This document shows, one piece after another, positions 6,942 through 15,944 of a DNA stretch of 45,247 nt (position 1 is the first letter of the stretch; every line of letters starts with the position of its first letter). The notes beneath the pieces were generated by a model. It searched no databases. It had not been told where the DNA came from and was given only the letters and a program-made list of their open reading frames with translations. The stretch comes from an uncultured Eubacteriales bacterium (GTDB lineage Bacteria > Bacillota > Clostridia > Oscillospirales > Oscillospiraceae): contig OMZQ01000015.1 of assembly GCA_900315595.1 (NCBI GenBank), positions 1 to 45,247 on the forward strand, given 5' to 3'. A program made the translations under genes and the position numbers.

Positions 6942-9125
6942 ATGGAAACCTTTGAAGCCCACTATGAATCCATGATGAAGGCGATCCGCCGCTACGCCCC
7001 CAATACCGATCTGGAAAAGGTCGAGCGCGCCGTCCGCTTCGCCCAGGAAAAGCACAAGAACCAGAAGCGCAAGGACGGCTCCCCCTACATCATCCATCCG
7101 CTTGCGGTGGCGGAGATCGTCTCGGAAATCGGCCTGGATACCGACGCCATCTGCGGCGCCCTCCTGCACGACTGCATCGAGGACACCTCCGCCTCCTTCC
7201 GTGACATTTCCGAGCAGTTCGGCCAGACCGTTGCCGAGCTGGTCGAGGGCGTGACCAAGCTGACCCGCGTGGAGTTCTCCACGCTGGAGGAGCAGCAGGT
7301 GGAGAATCTGCGCAAGATGTTCATGGCGATGTCCAAGGACATCCGCGTGGTCCTGATCAAGATCTGCGACCGCCTGCACAACCAGCGCACGATGGAGTAT
7401 CAGACCCCGGCCAAGCAGATCTCCAAGTCCACCGAGACGATGGATATTTACGCCCCCCTGGCCCACCGCCTCGGTATGCAGAAGATCAAGTGGGAGCTTG
7501 AGGACAGCGCCCTGCAATATCTGGACCCCGAGGGCTACCGCAAGCTGGTGGACTATCTCGACGCCCACAAGGAGGAGGCCGAGAAGTTCATGGAGACCAT
7601 CCAGCAGATGATCTCCGACCGGCTCAAGGAGGTCGGCATCTCCGGCACGATCTCCGGCCGCATCAAGCACGTCTATTCCATCTACCGCAAGATGCAGACC
7701 CAGCACAAGACCATCGACGAGCTCTACGATCTCTATGCCTTCCGCGTCATCGTGGGCACGATCTCCGACTGCTACAACGTTCTGGGTCACATCCATGAGA
7801 TGTTCAAGCCGGTTCCGGGGCGGTTCAAGGACTATATCTCCACGCCCAAGCCCAATATGTACCAGAGCCTGCACACCACGGTCATCGGCGCGCAGGGCAT
7901 CCCCTTCGAGGTCCAGATCCGCACCAAGGAGATGCACGAGACCGCCGAATACGGCGTTGCCGCCCACTGGAAGTATAAGGAAGGCGTCGAATCCGGCGAC
8001 GAAAAGGAATTTGAATGGGTCCGCCGTCTGCTGGAGGATCAGCAGGAGACCGACGCCGAGGACTATATCCACTCCCTCAAGGTCGATATGTTCGACGACG
8101 AGGTCTTCGTATTCACGCCGAAGGGCAAGGTCATCTCCCTGCCTGCCGGCTCCACGCCGATCGACTTTGCCTACGCCATCCACTCCGGCGTCGGCAACAC
8201 GATGATCGGCGCCAAGATCAACAACCGCATCGCGGGCTACGACGTCAAGCTGAAAAACGGCGACATCGTGGAGATCCTGACCTCCAAATCCGCCAAGGGT
8301 CCGTCCCGCGACTGGCTCAATCTCTGCAAATCCAACCAGGCCCGCTCCAAGATCAAGCAGTGGTTCAAGCGCGAGAAGCGCGAGGAGAACGTCGTCCGCG
8401 GCCGGGCCAGCTTCGAGTCCGAGCTGCGCCGCGCCGGTCTGAGCCCGAGCCTGCTCCAGGATGAGAACCTTCAGCCGGAGCTCCTGCGCAAGCTGTCCTT
8501 TGACAGCCTGGACGATCTCTACGCCGCCATCGGCTACGGCGGCATCACCGCGGTCAAGGTTTTGGGCAAGATCCGCGAGGATCTCCAGCGGGCCACGGCC
8601 CGGACTGCGGAGGGCGAGAACCCCGCGCCGAAGCTGCTGGAGATCAAGCCGCCCCGCCGGAACAACACCCAGGATTCCGGCGTCGTGGTCGAGGACATCG
8701 AAAACTGCATGGTCAAGTTCTCCCGCTGCTGCACGCCGGTCCCGGGCGACGACATCGTCGGCTTCATCACCAAGGGCTACGGCGTATCCATCCACCGCCG
8801 GGACTGCCCGAATGCCCGCGCCGCCATGCACCCCGAGACGGCGGACCGCTGGGTCAACGTCTCCTGGGCCTCCGCCGAGGGCCGCACCTTTCCGACGACC
8901 CTGGAGGTCATCGCCGACGACCGGCCTGCTATGCTGCTCGATATTGCCCAGACCCTCAATTCCATGCAGATCCGCATGAAGGAGATCTTCGGCAAGGACC
9001 TCACCGAGGCCCACTGCCAGTTCACCGTCACCTTCAACGTCAAGAGCACCGACGAGCTGAACGCCGTTATGACCAGGCTCCGGGGCATCCAGGGCGTCAT
9101 TGAGGTCAGCAGAGGACAGAATTAG
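6942..9125 (+). CDS. rel: (p)ppGpp synthetase/hydrolase Rel
   Basis: Bifunctional stringent-response enzyme that makes and degrades (p)ppGpp. Domain order in 727 aa: HD hydrolase (YIIHPLAVAEI about 49-59, HD at 76-77, with ED nearby), synthetase domain (about 235-350; GRIKHVYSIYRK and HETAEYGVAAHWKYK), TGS (about 386-450), a cysteine-containing zinc-finger region with CC near 597, and a C-terminal ACT/RRM domain (about 650-727). Both catalytic halves keep their motifs, so both activities are expected. A strong AAAGGAGG precedes the ATG. Cotranscription with recJ is likely. The TAG at the end runs directly into a heptamer repeat tract. Confidence 0.97.
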   Translation: METFEAHYESMMKAIRRYAPNTDLEKVERAVRFAQEKHKNQKRKDGSPYIIHPLAVAEIVSEIGLDTDAICGALLHDCIEDTSASFRDISEQFGQTVAELVEGVTKLTRVEFSTLEEQQVENLRKMFMAMSKDIRVVLIKICDRLHNQRTMEYQTPAKQISKSTETMDIYAPLAHRLGMQKIKWELEDSALQYLDPEGYRKLVDYLDAHKEEAEKFMETIQQMISDRLKEVGISGTISGRIKHVYSIYRKMQTQHKTIDELYDLYAFRVIVGTISDCYNVLGHIHEMFKPVPGRFKDYISTPKPNMYQSLHTTVIGAQGIPFEVQIRTKEMHETAEYGVAAHWKYKEGVESGDEKEFEWVRRLLEDQQETDAEDYIHSLKVDMFDDEVFVFTPKGKVISLPAGSTPIDFAYAIHSGVGNTMIGAKINNRIAGYDVKLKNGDIVEILTSKSAKGPSRDWLNLCKSNQARSKIKQWFKREKREENVVRGRASFESELRRAGLSPSLLQDENLQPELLRKLSFDSLDDLYAAIGYGGITAVKVLGKIREDLQRATARTAEGENPAPKLLEIKPPRRNNTQDSGVVVEDIENCMVKFSRCCTPVPGDDIVGFITKGYGVSIHRRDCPNARAAMHPETADRWVNVSWASAEGRTFPTTLEVIADDRPAMLLDIAQTLNSMQIRMKEIFGKDLTEAHCQFTVTFNVKSTDELNAVMTRLRGIQGVIEVSRGQN

Positions 9126-9166
9126 GGATCAGGGGTCAGGGATCAGGGATCAGAGATCAGGGATCA
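9125..9166 (+). repeat. tandem heptamer repeat (GGGATCA)n
   Basis: Six consecutive 7-nt units: GGGATCA, GGGGTCA, GGGATCA, GGGATCA, GAGATCA, GGGATCA. It begins on the last base of the rel stop codon. Two more units (GGGGTCA GAGATCA) occur at 9224-9237, just before the dtd ribosome binding site, so the tract is split by an inserted element. Confidence 0.9.
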
Positions 9167-9172
9167 GACCCG

Positions 9173-9200
9173 CCTGTAGGGACACATTGCTTGTCCGCCT
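9173..9200 (+). repeat. GTAGGG-hairpin intergenic element
   Basis: CCTGTAGGG leads into a stem GGACA/TGTCC (9180-9184 / 9192-9196) and then CCGCC. It lies inside the heptamer tract. A similar layout (CCGTAGGG + hairpin + CCG) occurs at 32161-32190. I suspect a dispersed non-coding repeat of this genome; that is inference from two copies. Confidence 0.4.
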
Positions 9201-9260
9201 TATCCCGCACCGACGAGTCGCCAGGGGTCAGAGATCAAAAACAGTACCGGAGGTAATCAA

Positions 9261-9710
9261 ATGAGAGCGGTAGTGACCAGAGTCTCCTCCGCCTCCGTCA
9301 CGATCGACGGAGCCGTCCACGGACAGATCGGGCGCGGATTCCTGATCCTGCTCGGCGTCGGCCCGAACGACACCGAGCGCGACGCCGTCAAGCTGGCGGA
9401 AAAAATCCTCGGTCTGCGTGTGTTCTGCGACGAGGCGGGCAAAATGAATCTGGGGCTGGAATCGGTGGGCGGCCGGGTCCTGGTCGTCAGCCAGTTCACG
9501 CTCTACGGAAACGTCCGCAAGGGCAGGCGCCCCAGCTTCGTCGGGGCTGCCGACCCTTCGCTTGCGATCCCGCTCTATGAGCGCTTCCTGGCCGAATGCA
9601 CCCGGCTGGGCTATCCCCCGCAGCACGGCGAGTTCGGCGCGGATATGGCGGTCGCCTCGGTCAACGACGGTCCCGTCACGCTCTGGATCGACAGCGCCGA
9701 CCTGGCGTGA
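9261..9710 (+). CDS. dtd: D-aminoacyl-tRNA deacylase
   Basis: Removes D-amino acids (and mischarged glycine) from tRNA, acting in trans on aminoacyl-tRNA in the cytoplasm. At 149 aa it is full length for DTD. The two signature motifs are present: SQFTLYG (78-84) and NDGPVT (135-140, the family's NxGPxT). GGAGGT lies 7 nt upstream of the ATG. dtd follows rel in many Firmicutes; here a 135-nt repeat-bearing gap separates them. Confidence 0.96.
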   Translation: MRAVVTRVSSASVTIDGAVHGQIGRGFLILLGVGPNDTERDAVKLAEKILGLRVFCDEAGKMNLGLESVGGRVLVVSQFTLYGNVRKGRRPSFVGAADPSLAIPLYERFLAECTRLGYPPQHGEFGADMAVASVNDGPVTLWIDSADLA

Positions 9711-9752
9711 TCGATCCCCCCGCTGTTTGCCACGCCCGGAAAGGAGACTGCC

Positions 9753-10361
9753 ATGCGTATCGAAACCTTCACCCTCGGTCCGATCCAGACCAACTGCTAC
9801 CTGGTCTCCGACGACGCGGGGAACGCGGTCCTGATCGACGCCGCGGCCCAGGCGCCGCGATTTCTGGACGCCGTCCGGGAGCAGGGTCTGACCCTTCGCG
9901 CCCTGCTGCTGACCCACGGTCACTTTGACCACGTCGGCGCAGCACGGGAGATCCATCACGCCGCCGGCTGCCCGGTCTATCTCCACCCGGACGACCGGAG
10001 CCTCCCGCCGGCCCTCTCCGCCGGCCTGTTCTGGACGGAGCTCTATCGCGCGGGCGAGACGCTGACCTTCGGCGATCTCTGCTTTACGGTCCTGCATACG
10101 CCCGGTCATACGCTGGGCTCCGTCTGCCTGCGCTGCGGGGACGTCCTCTTTTCCGGCGATACCCTCTTTGCCGGGGGCTGCGGCCGCACGGACTTCCCCG
10201 GCGGGGACGCGGAGCAGATGGCGGCCTCTCTGCGCCGCCTGGGGAGCATCCCGGAGGATCTCCGCGTCCTGCCCGGCCACGGCGAAAGCTCGACCCTGAA
10301 CGCCGAGCGCCGCACCAATTATTTCATGCTCCAGGCCCTATACCCGGAGGAATTTCGATGA
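9753..10361 (+). CDS. MBL-fold metallohydrolase (glyoxalase II-like, YcbL type)
   Basis: Zinc hydrolase of the metallo-beta-lactamase fold, 202 aa. The metal motif HGHFDH (55-60) is followed by HTPGHTLGS, SGDTLF and the C-terminal PGHG. Small proteins of this kind act on thioesters (hydroxyacylglutathione-like substrates), but the real substrate is unknown. A good AAAGGAG precedes the ATG. Its stop codon overlaps the hemZ start by 4 nt (ATGA), so the two are translationally coupled. The rel-dtd-MBL-hemZ order is common in related Firmicutes. Confidence 0.9.
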   Translation: MRIETFTLGPIQTNCYLVSDDAGNAVLIDAAAQAPRFLDAVREQGLTLRALLLTHGHFDHVGAAREIHHAAGCPVYLHPDDRSLPPALSAGLFWTELYRAGETLTFGDLCFTVLHTPGHTLGSVCLRCGDVLFSGDTLFAGGCGRTDFPGGDAEQMAASLRRLGSIPEDLRVLPGHGESSTLNAERRTNYFMLQALYPEEFR

Positions 10362-11884
10362 AGCTCTATCTCTGCGGTCATTCTGACCGCTATGCCCTTG
10401 AGCAGCTCCAGCTCTGCCTGTTTCCGCTGGAGCCTGTGGAAACCGAGGAAAAACCGAAGTCCGGCTCCCGCGTTCCGCGCTTGCCGGACGGGACGGATCA
10501 TGCGGTCTCCCGGCTCTCCCGCGGCGCGCGCTTCCTGACCGCAACGGCCCGGATCACACGCGGCGGCGTTACGACGCACGCCGTGCAGCGCCTTGCCCTC
10601 GCAAACGAGACCTACGCCCTGCGGCGGCGGATCCTCCAGCGGGCCTATTATCTGGCGGCCCTGCCCCATCTGCCCGCGCCCCCGCCCTGGGGCGCCCTCT
10701 CCGGGGTCCGTCCCACCAAGCTGACCACCCGTCATCTTTTGGAGGGCGGCACGCCCGCAAGCGCGGACCGTCTCCTGCGGGATACCTTCTTCGTCTCGCC
10801 CGCGCGGCGGAAGCTCTGCGTCCGGGCGAGCGAATTTACCGTGGAGGCTGCGTCCCTGCTCGCGCCGGCGGACGTGTCGGTCTATATCGGCATCCCGTTC
10901 TGCCCGACCCGCTGCGCCTACTGCTCCTTCGTCAGCCAGACTGCGGGCAGCGCGGGAACCCTGCTTGCGCCCTATCTCGACTGCCTGCTCCGGGAGATCG
11001 AGACCGTGGGCGAGCACCTGCGGGCCGCCGGACGAAGCGTCCGGACCCTCTATATCGGCGGCGGCACGCCCACGGTCCTCTCCGCCGACCAGCTTCGCGT
11101 CCTGATGGAGGCGGTCAACAGGCATTTTGACCGCTCCCGCCTGATAGAATATACGGTGGAGGGCGGCAGACCCGATACCCTCGACCCGGAAAAGCTCCGT
11201 CTGATCCGGGACCTGGGAGCCGACCGCGTCTCGATCAATCCTCAGACCATGAACGACGCCGTCCTCCGCGCCGTGGGCCGGCCCCATACCGCCGCCGACG
11301 TGGAGCGGGCCTATGAGCAGGCCCTGCAGGCCGGCTTCACCAGCGTCAATATGGATCTGATCGCCGGGCTGACCGGCGACGACCCGGACAGCTTCGAGCG
11401 ATCCCTGCGCCGCGTCCTGGCCCTGGACCCGTCCAACGTGACGGTCCATACCCTCGCCCTCAAAAAGGGAGCCGACCTCTTTCAGAACCGCGCCGGTCTG
11501 CCCGACCAGTCCGCGGTGGAGACGATGGTCCGCACCGCCGACGAGCTGCTGGCAGCCCGGGGCTATGACCCCTACTACCTGTACCGGCAGAAGTATATGT
11601 CCGGCAGTCTGGAAAACGTGGGCTGGTGCCGGGATGGGGATCGCTGTCTGTACAATATCTATATGATGGAGGAGCTCCATTCCATCCTGGCTCTGGGCGG
11701 CGGCGCAGTCAGCAAGCGTATGCTCAGCCCGACGAAGCTGGAGCGCCAGTGCAACCCCAAATATCCCAAGGAATACGTTGCGCGGATCGAGGACGTCCTG
11801 GCTGCCAAGCGGGACCTCATCGCCGCGCTTGCCGCCCCGGATGCCGATCCGAACAGAAAGGAGCCAACCGAATATGAGAATTGA
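10358..11884 (+). CDS. hemZ: HemZ, coproporphyrinogen-III dehydrogenase-like radical SAM protein
   Basis: Radical SAM enzyme of the HemN/HemZ group, 508 aa. In Bacillus HemZ is assigned an anaerobic step in haem synthesis, though some HemN relatives instead act as haem chaperones or methyltransferases. The [4Fe-4S]-SAM motif CxxxCxxC is C182, C186 and C189, followed by YIGGGTPT and a HemN-type barrel. The first 170 residues are the HemZ-specific N-terminal region. GGAGG lies 8 nt before the ATG, which overlaps the previous gene. The next gene starts inside its 3' end (11-nt overlap). No other haem genes are nearby, so the haem role is by family only. Confidence 0.9.
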   Translation: MKLYLCGHSDRYALEQLQLCLFPLEPVETEEKPKSGSRVPRLPDGTDHAVSRLSRGARFLTATARITRGGVTTHAVQRLALANETYALRRRILQRAYYLAALPHLPAPPPWGALSGVRPTKLTTRHLLEGGTPASADRLLRDTFFVSPARRKLCVRASEFTVEAASLLAPADVSVYIGIPFCPTRCAYCSFVSQTAGSAGTLLAPYLDCLLREIETVGEHLRAAGRSVRTLYIGGGTPTVLSADQLRVLMEAVNRHFDRSRLIEYTVEGGRPDTLDPEKLRLIRDLGADRVSINPQTMNDAVLRAVGRPHTAADVERAYEQALQAGFTSVNMDLIAGLTGDDPDSFERSLRRVLALDPSNVTVHTLALKKGADLFQNRAGLPDQSAVETMVRTADELLAARGYDPYYLYRQKYMSGSLENVGWCRDGDRCLYNIYMMEELHSILALGGGAVSKRMLSPTKLERQCNPKYPKEYVARIEDVLAAKRDLIAALAAPDADPNRKEPTEYEN

Positions 11885-12797
11885 ATTATCTGAAATCAAC
11901 CGCGCCCTGGCCTCTGACCCTGCGGGCTACGTGGCCCAGTGCGACGCGCTCTATCAAAGCCGCGTGGAGGCGGCGGCGGACGTCGTCCTCTCCCGCCTGG
12001 ACCAGAGCAAGATCGTCCTGCTGGCAGGACCCTCCTCCTCCGGCAAGACCACGACCGCAGGCCGCATCCGTGCCGCCCTGGAGCGGCGCGGCGTCTTCGC
12101 CCACATGGTCAGCCTGGATGATTACTACCGCCCCAAGCACGACCCCGATTTCCCGACCACCCGCCGCGGCGACCCCGACCTGGAGGCCCCGGAGGCCCTG
12201 GACGTGGATCTGCTGGGCCAGCATCTGGAGCTGCTCGACCAGGGCAAGGAGATCCTGGTCCCGCATTTTGACTTCCGCCGCCAGACCCAGTCCCCGACGG
12301 ACTTCTGGCCGCTCCGTCTCAAGGAGAACGAGGTCGTCATCTTCGAGGGCATCCACGGTCTGAACCCGATGCTGACCAGCCGCGACCCCGAGGCCACCCG
12401 CCTCTTCGTCTCCACGGCGTCCTCGGTCTATGACGAGGACGTGGAAGTCTTTGACCGCGTCTGGATGCGCGTCCTGCGCCGCATCGTCCGCGATTTCAAC
12501 TTCCGCGCCTCCTCCGCCGAGGAAACGCTCGGCATGTGGAAGAACGTCCGCAGCGGCGAAAAGCGCTTCATCACGCCCTATAAGAAATTTGCCCACTACG
12601 CCATCGACTCCGCTCACGGCTACGAGGTCGCGGCCTTCCGCCCGATCGCAGAGCCGATGCTGACCAAGCTGGAGGAGAATCCGCAGCCCAGGCTGGTCGA
12701 TATGATCCTTGCCGGTATGAAGGCCTTCCCGCCCATCGACCCGATGACCCTGCCTGAGACCAGTCTCCTGCGTGAGGAATTCCTGCCGAAGGAATAA
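11874..12797 (+). CDS. Uridine kinase-like P-loop nucleoside kinase
   Basis: Predicted nucleoside kinase of the uridine kinase/phosphoribulokinase family, 307 aa. The Walker A motif is GPSSSGKTT (52-60), followed by SLDDYY, a DFDFR-like HFDFR and IFEGIHGLNP. Many Firmicute relatives are about 550 aa, with TGS and threonyl-tRNA-synthetase-like domains in front of the kinase; this copy begins directly with about 45 residues before the P-loop. The open frame extends upstream to 11778, but AGAAAGGAG precedes the ATG at 11874 and the extension is inside hemZ, so 11874 is chosen. Substrate (uridine/cytidine or other) is not certain. Confidence 0.85.
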   Translation: MRIELSEINRALASDPAGYVAQCDALYQSRVEAAADVVLSRLDQSKIVLLAGPSSSGKTTTAGRIRAALERRGVFAHMVSLDDYYRPKHDPDFPTTRRGDPDLEAPEALDVDLLGQHLELLDQGKEILVPHFDFRRQTQSPTDFWPLRLKENEVVIFEGIHGLNPMLTSRDPEATRLFVSTASSVYDEDVEVFDRVWMRVLRRIVRDFNFRASSAEETLGMWKNVRSGEKRFITPYKKFAHYAIDSAHGYEVAAFRPIAEPMLTKLEENPQPRLVDMILAGMKAFPPIDPMTLPETSLLREEFLPKE

Positions 12798-12832
12798 GAC
12801 CGCCGAATCAACAGGAAGGAACTGCAAACGCT

Positions 12833-14146
12833 ATGGATACCCTATTCTCCAACGTCACCGCCGTCACGATGGACGAGGCGATGCACGTCTACTTCGGAGC
12901 CTTCGTGGGCGTCACGGACGGGAAGATCTCCCTCGTCTCCAAGACCCCGCCCAAGGAACGTCCCAAACAGATCATCAACGGCGAGGGCATGGTCCTCATG
13001 CCCGGTCTGATCAACTGCCATACCCACCTGCCGATGAGCCTGCTGCGCGGCTATGCCGACGGTCACGATCTGCAGACCTGGCTCAACGACTATATCTTCC
13101 CGCGCGAGGCGAAGCTGGACGACCGCGCCGTCAAGGCCGCGACCCTGCTCTCGATCGCCGAGTGCCTCCGCTTCGGCACGACCTCGGTCTCGGATATGTA
13201 CGACCACTGCGACGCGATTGCCGAGGCCGTGGCGGAATCCGGCATCAAGGCCAATCTCGCCCGCGGCATCACCCTCTTTTCGGAGGACTTCGACTTCGAG
13301 ACCTATCCCGCCTGCCGGGAGCTGGTCGCCCTGCGCGACCGCTGGGACGGCTATGACAACGGCCGCATCCGCGCCGAGGTCTCGATCCACGCCGAATACA
13401 CCTCCAACTACCGCCTCTGGGACGCGCTCAGCGAGTTTGCGATCAACGAGGGCCTCGGCATGCATATCCACCTGTCCGAGACGCAGAAGGAGCATGAGGA
13501 CTGCAAGGAGCGGTACGGCCTGACCCCGGCCCAGCTCCTCGACTGCCACCGCGTTTTTGATGCACGCGCTCAGGCCGCCCACTGCGTCTGGCTCGAGCCG
13601 GAGGATATGGCCCTCCTGGCCCGGCACAAGGTCACGGCGGTCCACTGCCCGGTCTCGAATCTCAAGCTGGCCTCCGGCCGCGCCGACGTCATCTCGATGA
13701 TCAAGGCGGGCATGAACGTCGCCCTCGGCACCGACGGGGCCTCGTCGAACAACAACCTCGACCTCTTTGAGGAGATCAAGACCGCCTCCCTGCTGGCAAA
13801 GAGCCTGAACGCGGACCCGAACGCCCTCCCGCCCCAGGCGGCCCTGATGATGGCTACGGTCTGCGGCGCCCGCGCACAGGGCCGCGAGGCCGAATGCGGG
13901 ATGATCAAGCCCGGTCTGGACGCCGATCTGATCCTCCTTGATTTCACGAGCCCCCACCTGATGCCCTGCCATGACGTCATGTCCCACCTCTGCTACGCCG
14001 CCCGCGGCAGCGACGTGCTGATGACCATGGTCCGGGGAAAGATCCTCTATGCAGCCGGAAAATATGAGACCATCGACCTCGACGCCGTGGTCCGCGAGCT
14101 CGCCGAGCACGCGATGCCGACGGTGTTCCGGGACAGGGATCAGTGA
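12833..14146 (+). CDS. Amidohydrolase, 5-methylthioadenosine/S-adenosylhomocysteine deaminase type
   Basis: Metal-dependent deaminase of the amidohydrolase superfamily (ATZ/TRZ, MtaD/DadD type), 437 aa. NCHTHLPM supplies H63 and H65; further ligand motifs are HIHLSE, the AHC histidine and GTDGASSNN with the catalytic Asp. Family members deaminate S-adenosylhomocysteine, methylthioadenosine or 5'-deoxyadenosine, the last being a by-product of radical SAM enzymes such as HemZ upstream; choosing among them needs biochemistry. AGGAAGGAA lies upstream of the ATG. It ends 4 nt before the flippase frame. Confidence 0.9.
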   Translation: MDTLFSNVTAVTMDEAMHVYFGAFVGVTDGKISLVSKTPPKERPKQIINGEGMVLMPGLINCHTHLPMSLLRGYADGHDLQTWLNDYIFPREAKLDDRAVKAATLLSIAECLRFGTTSVSDMYDHCDAIAEAVAESGIKANLARGITLFSEDFDFETYPACRELVALRDRWDGYDNGRIRAEVSIHAEYTSNYRLWDALSEFAINEGLGMHIHLSETQKEHEDCKERYGLTPAQLLDCHRVFDARAQAAHCVWLEPEDMALLARHKVTAVHCPVSNLKLASGRADVISMIKAGMNVALGTDGASSNNNLDLFEEIKTASLLAKSLNADPNALPPQAALMMATVCGARAQGREAECGMIKPGLDADLILLDFTSPHLMPCHDVMSHLCYAARGSDVLMTMVRGKILYAAGKYETIDLDAVVRELAEHAMPTVFRDRDQ

Positions 14147-14150
14147 CTAA

Positions 14151-15785
14151 ATGAAAGGAATGACTTCCTTGCAGAAATCACCCACCAATCGTAAACAGAC
14201 CTTCCTCGGCGGCGCCGCAGTTCTTGCAATGTCTACGGCGATCGTCAAGGTCATCGGCGCGATCTATAAGATCCCGCTCAACCGGCTGCTCGGCACCAGC
14301 GGCTTCGGCTATTTCAACACGGCCTACGACATCTACGCCGTCCTGCTGATGGTCTCGACCACCGGCCTGCCGGTCGCCATGTCCCGGATGATCTCCGAGG
14401 CCCGCGCCCTCGGCCGGACCCGTCAGATCCGCCAGATCTACCGGGTCTCCCTGCTCGTCTTCCTGGTCATCGGCCTGGTCGGCGCGGGCGGCATGGCGAT
14501 TCTCTGCAACCAGCTTGCCGCCCTGATGAGCCAGAAGGAGAGCTGGTTTGCCATCCTCTGTCTGAGCCCTGCCGTCCTGTTCATCTGTCTGGTATCAGCC
14601 GACCGCGGCTATTTCCAGGGCCAGTCGAACATGGTCCCGACCTCGGTTTCCCAGATCCTGGAGGCCGTCTGCAAGCTCGGCCTCGGCCTTGCTGCGGCCT
14701 GGCTCTTCAAAAAGAAGACCGGCAGCATGATCTACGCCGCCGGCGGCGCGATCCTTGGCGTCACGGTCGGCACCCTGGCAGCGATGGTCTATACCACCGC
14801 CAGACGCCGCAGAGCCATGACCGAGCTCGACGCCGAGGACTGCCTGGACCCGACGGTCTATACGGGCCGCGATACGGCAAAGGAGCTCCTGCGGATCGCT
14901 GTCCCGATCACCCTCGGCGCTGCGGGCATGCAGTTCATCATCGCCATTGACGCCGCGGTCTATATGGCCCGGCTCAAGGGCGCGGCAGGCTTTGCCTCCG
15001 AGACCGCCGACGATATGAAGGGCGTCTATAACTTCTGCCAGACCCTCTTCAATATGCCCTGCGCCTTCATCACCCCGATCACCGTCTCCGCCATCCCCGC
15101 CATCACCGAGCAGCTCACCCGGCGCAGCAGCCGGGGCGCAAGGATGGTGGCCGAATCCGGCATCCGGGTCATGAGTCTGATCGCCATGCCCTGCGCCGCC
15201 GGTCTGATCGTCCTGGCTGAGCCCATTCTCCGGCTCCTCGGCGGCTACACCGGGGAAAAGCTGGCCCTGGCGGTCCGGCTGATGCGCCTGCTGGCATCCT
15301 GTATCGTCCTGAATTCCCTCGTCCTCGTCGTCACGGCGATCCTTCAGGCCCACGGCTTCGTCCATCTGCCGGTCCTGAACCTGGCTGTCGGCGGGATCGT
15401 GAAGGTCATCGTGAACTTCGTGCTCGTCGGCAACCCGAAGATCAACATCGTCGGCGCGCCGATCGGCACGCTGAGCTGCTATATCCTGGTCGCAGCGCTG
15501 GACGTCTTTGCCATGAAGCGGGTCCTGCGCAGGCCGCCGCGGGTGTTTGCCAATCTCTGCAAGGCCGGCGCGGCTGCCCTCCTGATGGGCGCGGTCGCCT
15601 TTGCCGTGGATTTCCTGCTGGTCAGGATCGGCGTCGGCTCCGCGGTTTTGCGCACGGGCGGCGGGATTCTGGCGGCTGTCGTGGTCTATGCCGTGGCGGT
15701 CCTCTTGCTCAAAACGATCACCTATGAGGACTGTAAATTACTGCCAAAAGGCGAAAAAATTGCAAAATTATTGAGAATTTCGTAA
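14151..15785 (+). CDS. SpoVB/MurJ-like polysaccharide flippase
   Basis: Multi-pass inner-membrane transporter of the MOP superfamily (polysaccharide biosynthesis / SpoVB branch), 544 aa with about 14 hydrophobic segments. Relatives flip lipid-linked cell-wall precursors; SpoVB acts in spore cortex formation. Start codon: the ATG at 14151 has no ribosome binding site. AAAGGA at 14154-14159 is 9 nt before an in-frame TTG at 14169, so the true protein may begin with LQKSPTNRKQ (538 aa). It is the last gene of the recJ cluster. No clear terminator follows. Confidence 0.87.
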   Translation: MKGMTSLQKSPTNRKQTFLGGAAVLAMSTAIVKVIGAIYKIPLNRLLGTSGFGYFNTAYDIYAVLLMVSTTGLPVAMSRMISEARALGRTRQIRQIYRVSLLVFLVIGLVGAGGMAILCNQLAALMSQKESWFAILCLSPAVLFICLVSADRGYFQGQSNMVPTSVSQILEAVCKLGLGLAAAWLFKKKTGSMIYAAGGAILGVTVGTLAAMVYTTARRRRAMTELDAEDCLDPTVYTGRDTAKELLRIAVPITLGAAGMQFIIAIDAAVYMARLKGAAGFASETADDMKGVYNFCQTLFNMPCAFITPITVSAIPAITEQLTRRSSRGARMVAESGIRVMSLIAMPCAAGLIVLAEPILRLLGGYTGEKLALAVRLMRLLASCIVLNSLVLVVTAILQAHGFVHLPVLNLAVGGIVKVIVNFVLVGNPKINIVGAPIGTLSCYILVAALDVFAMKRVLRRPPRVFANLCKAGAAALLMGAVAFAVDFLLVRIGVGSAVLRTGGGILAAVVVYAVAVLLLKTITYEDCKLLPKGEKIAKLLRIS

Positions 15786-15813
15786 AAATCCGTTCATTTA
15801 TTTGAATTTCCTC

Positions 15814-15842
15814 TTGCATATCGGAACAAAATATGGTAAATT
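15814..15842 (+). promoter_or_regulatory. candidate promoter of hup
   Basis: TTGCAT (15814-15819), 17-nt spacer, extended -10 TGG + TAAATT (15837-15842). Both boxes are imperfect, but spacing is ideal and the extended -10 helps. About 100 nt of leader precedes hup. Confidence 0.5.
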
Positions 15843-15944
15843 CTACACGAAGCTCCAATTCTCCAGCAAGGGAGTCTTCCCCCCGCAAAACGGAACGCAG
15901 AAGCGACCAAGATAGGAATCAATCATCAGGAAAGAGGTAATACC

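Noticed and set aside
4830..9014. A 1394-codon open frame antisense to recJ and rel
   Set aside because: Same GC-bias effect. recJ and rel on the plus strand have complete, motif-bearing domains, and the antisense product resembles no family.
9125..9237. Short repeats as a possible CRISPR array
   Set aside because: Units are 7 nt and directly adjacent, with no spacers of 30 nt and no cas genes nearby.
14129..14145. A GGGATCA copy at the end of the amidohydrolase gene as part of the heptamer repeat family
   Set aside because: Only a single 7-mer inside coding sequence; expected by chance in a window this size.
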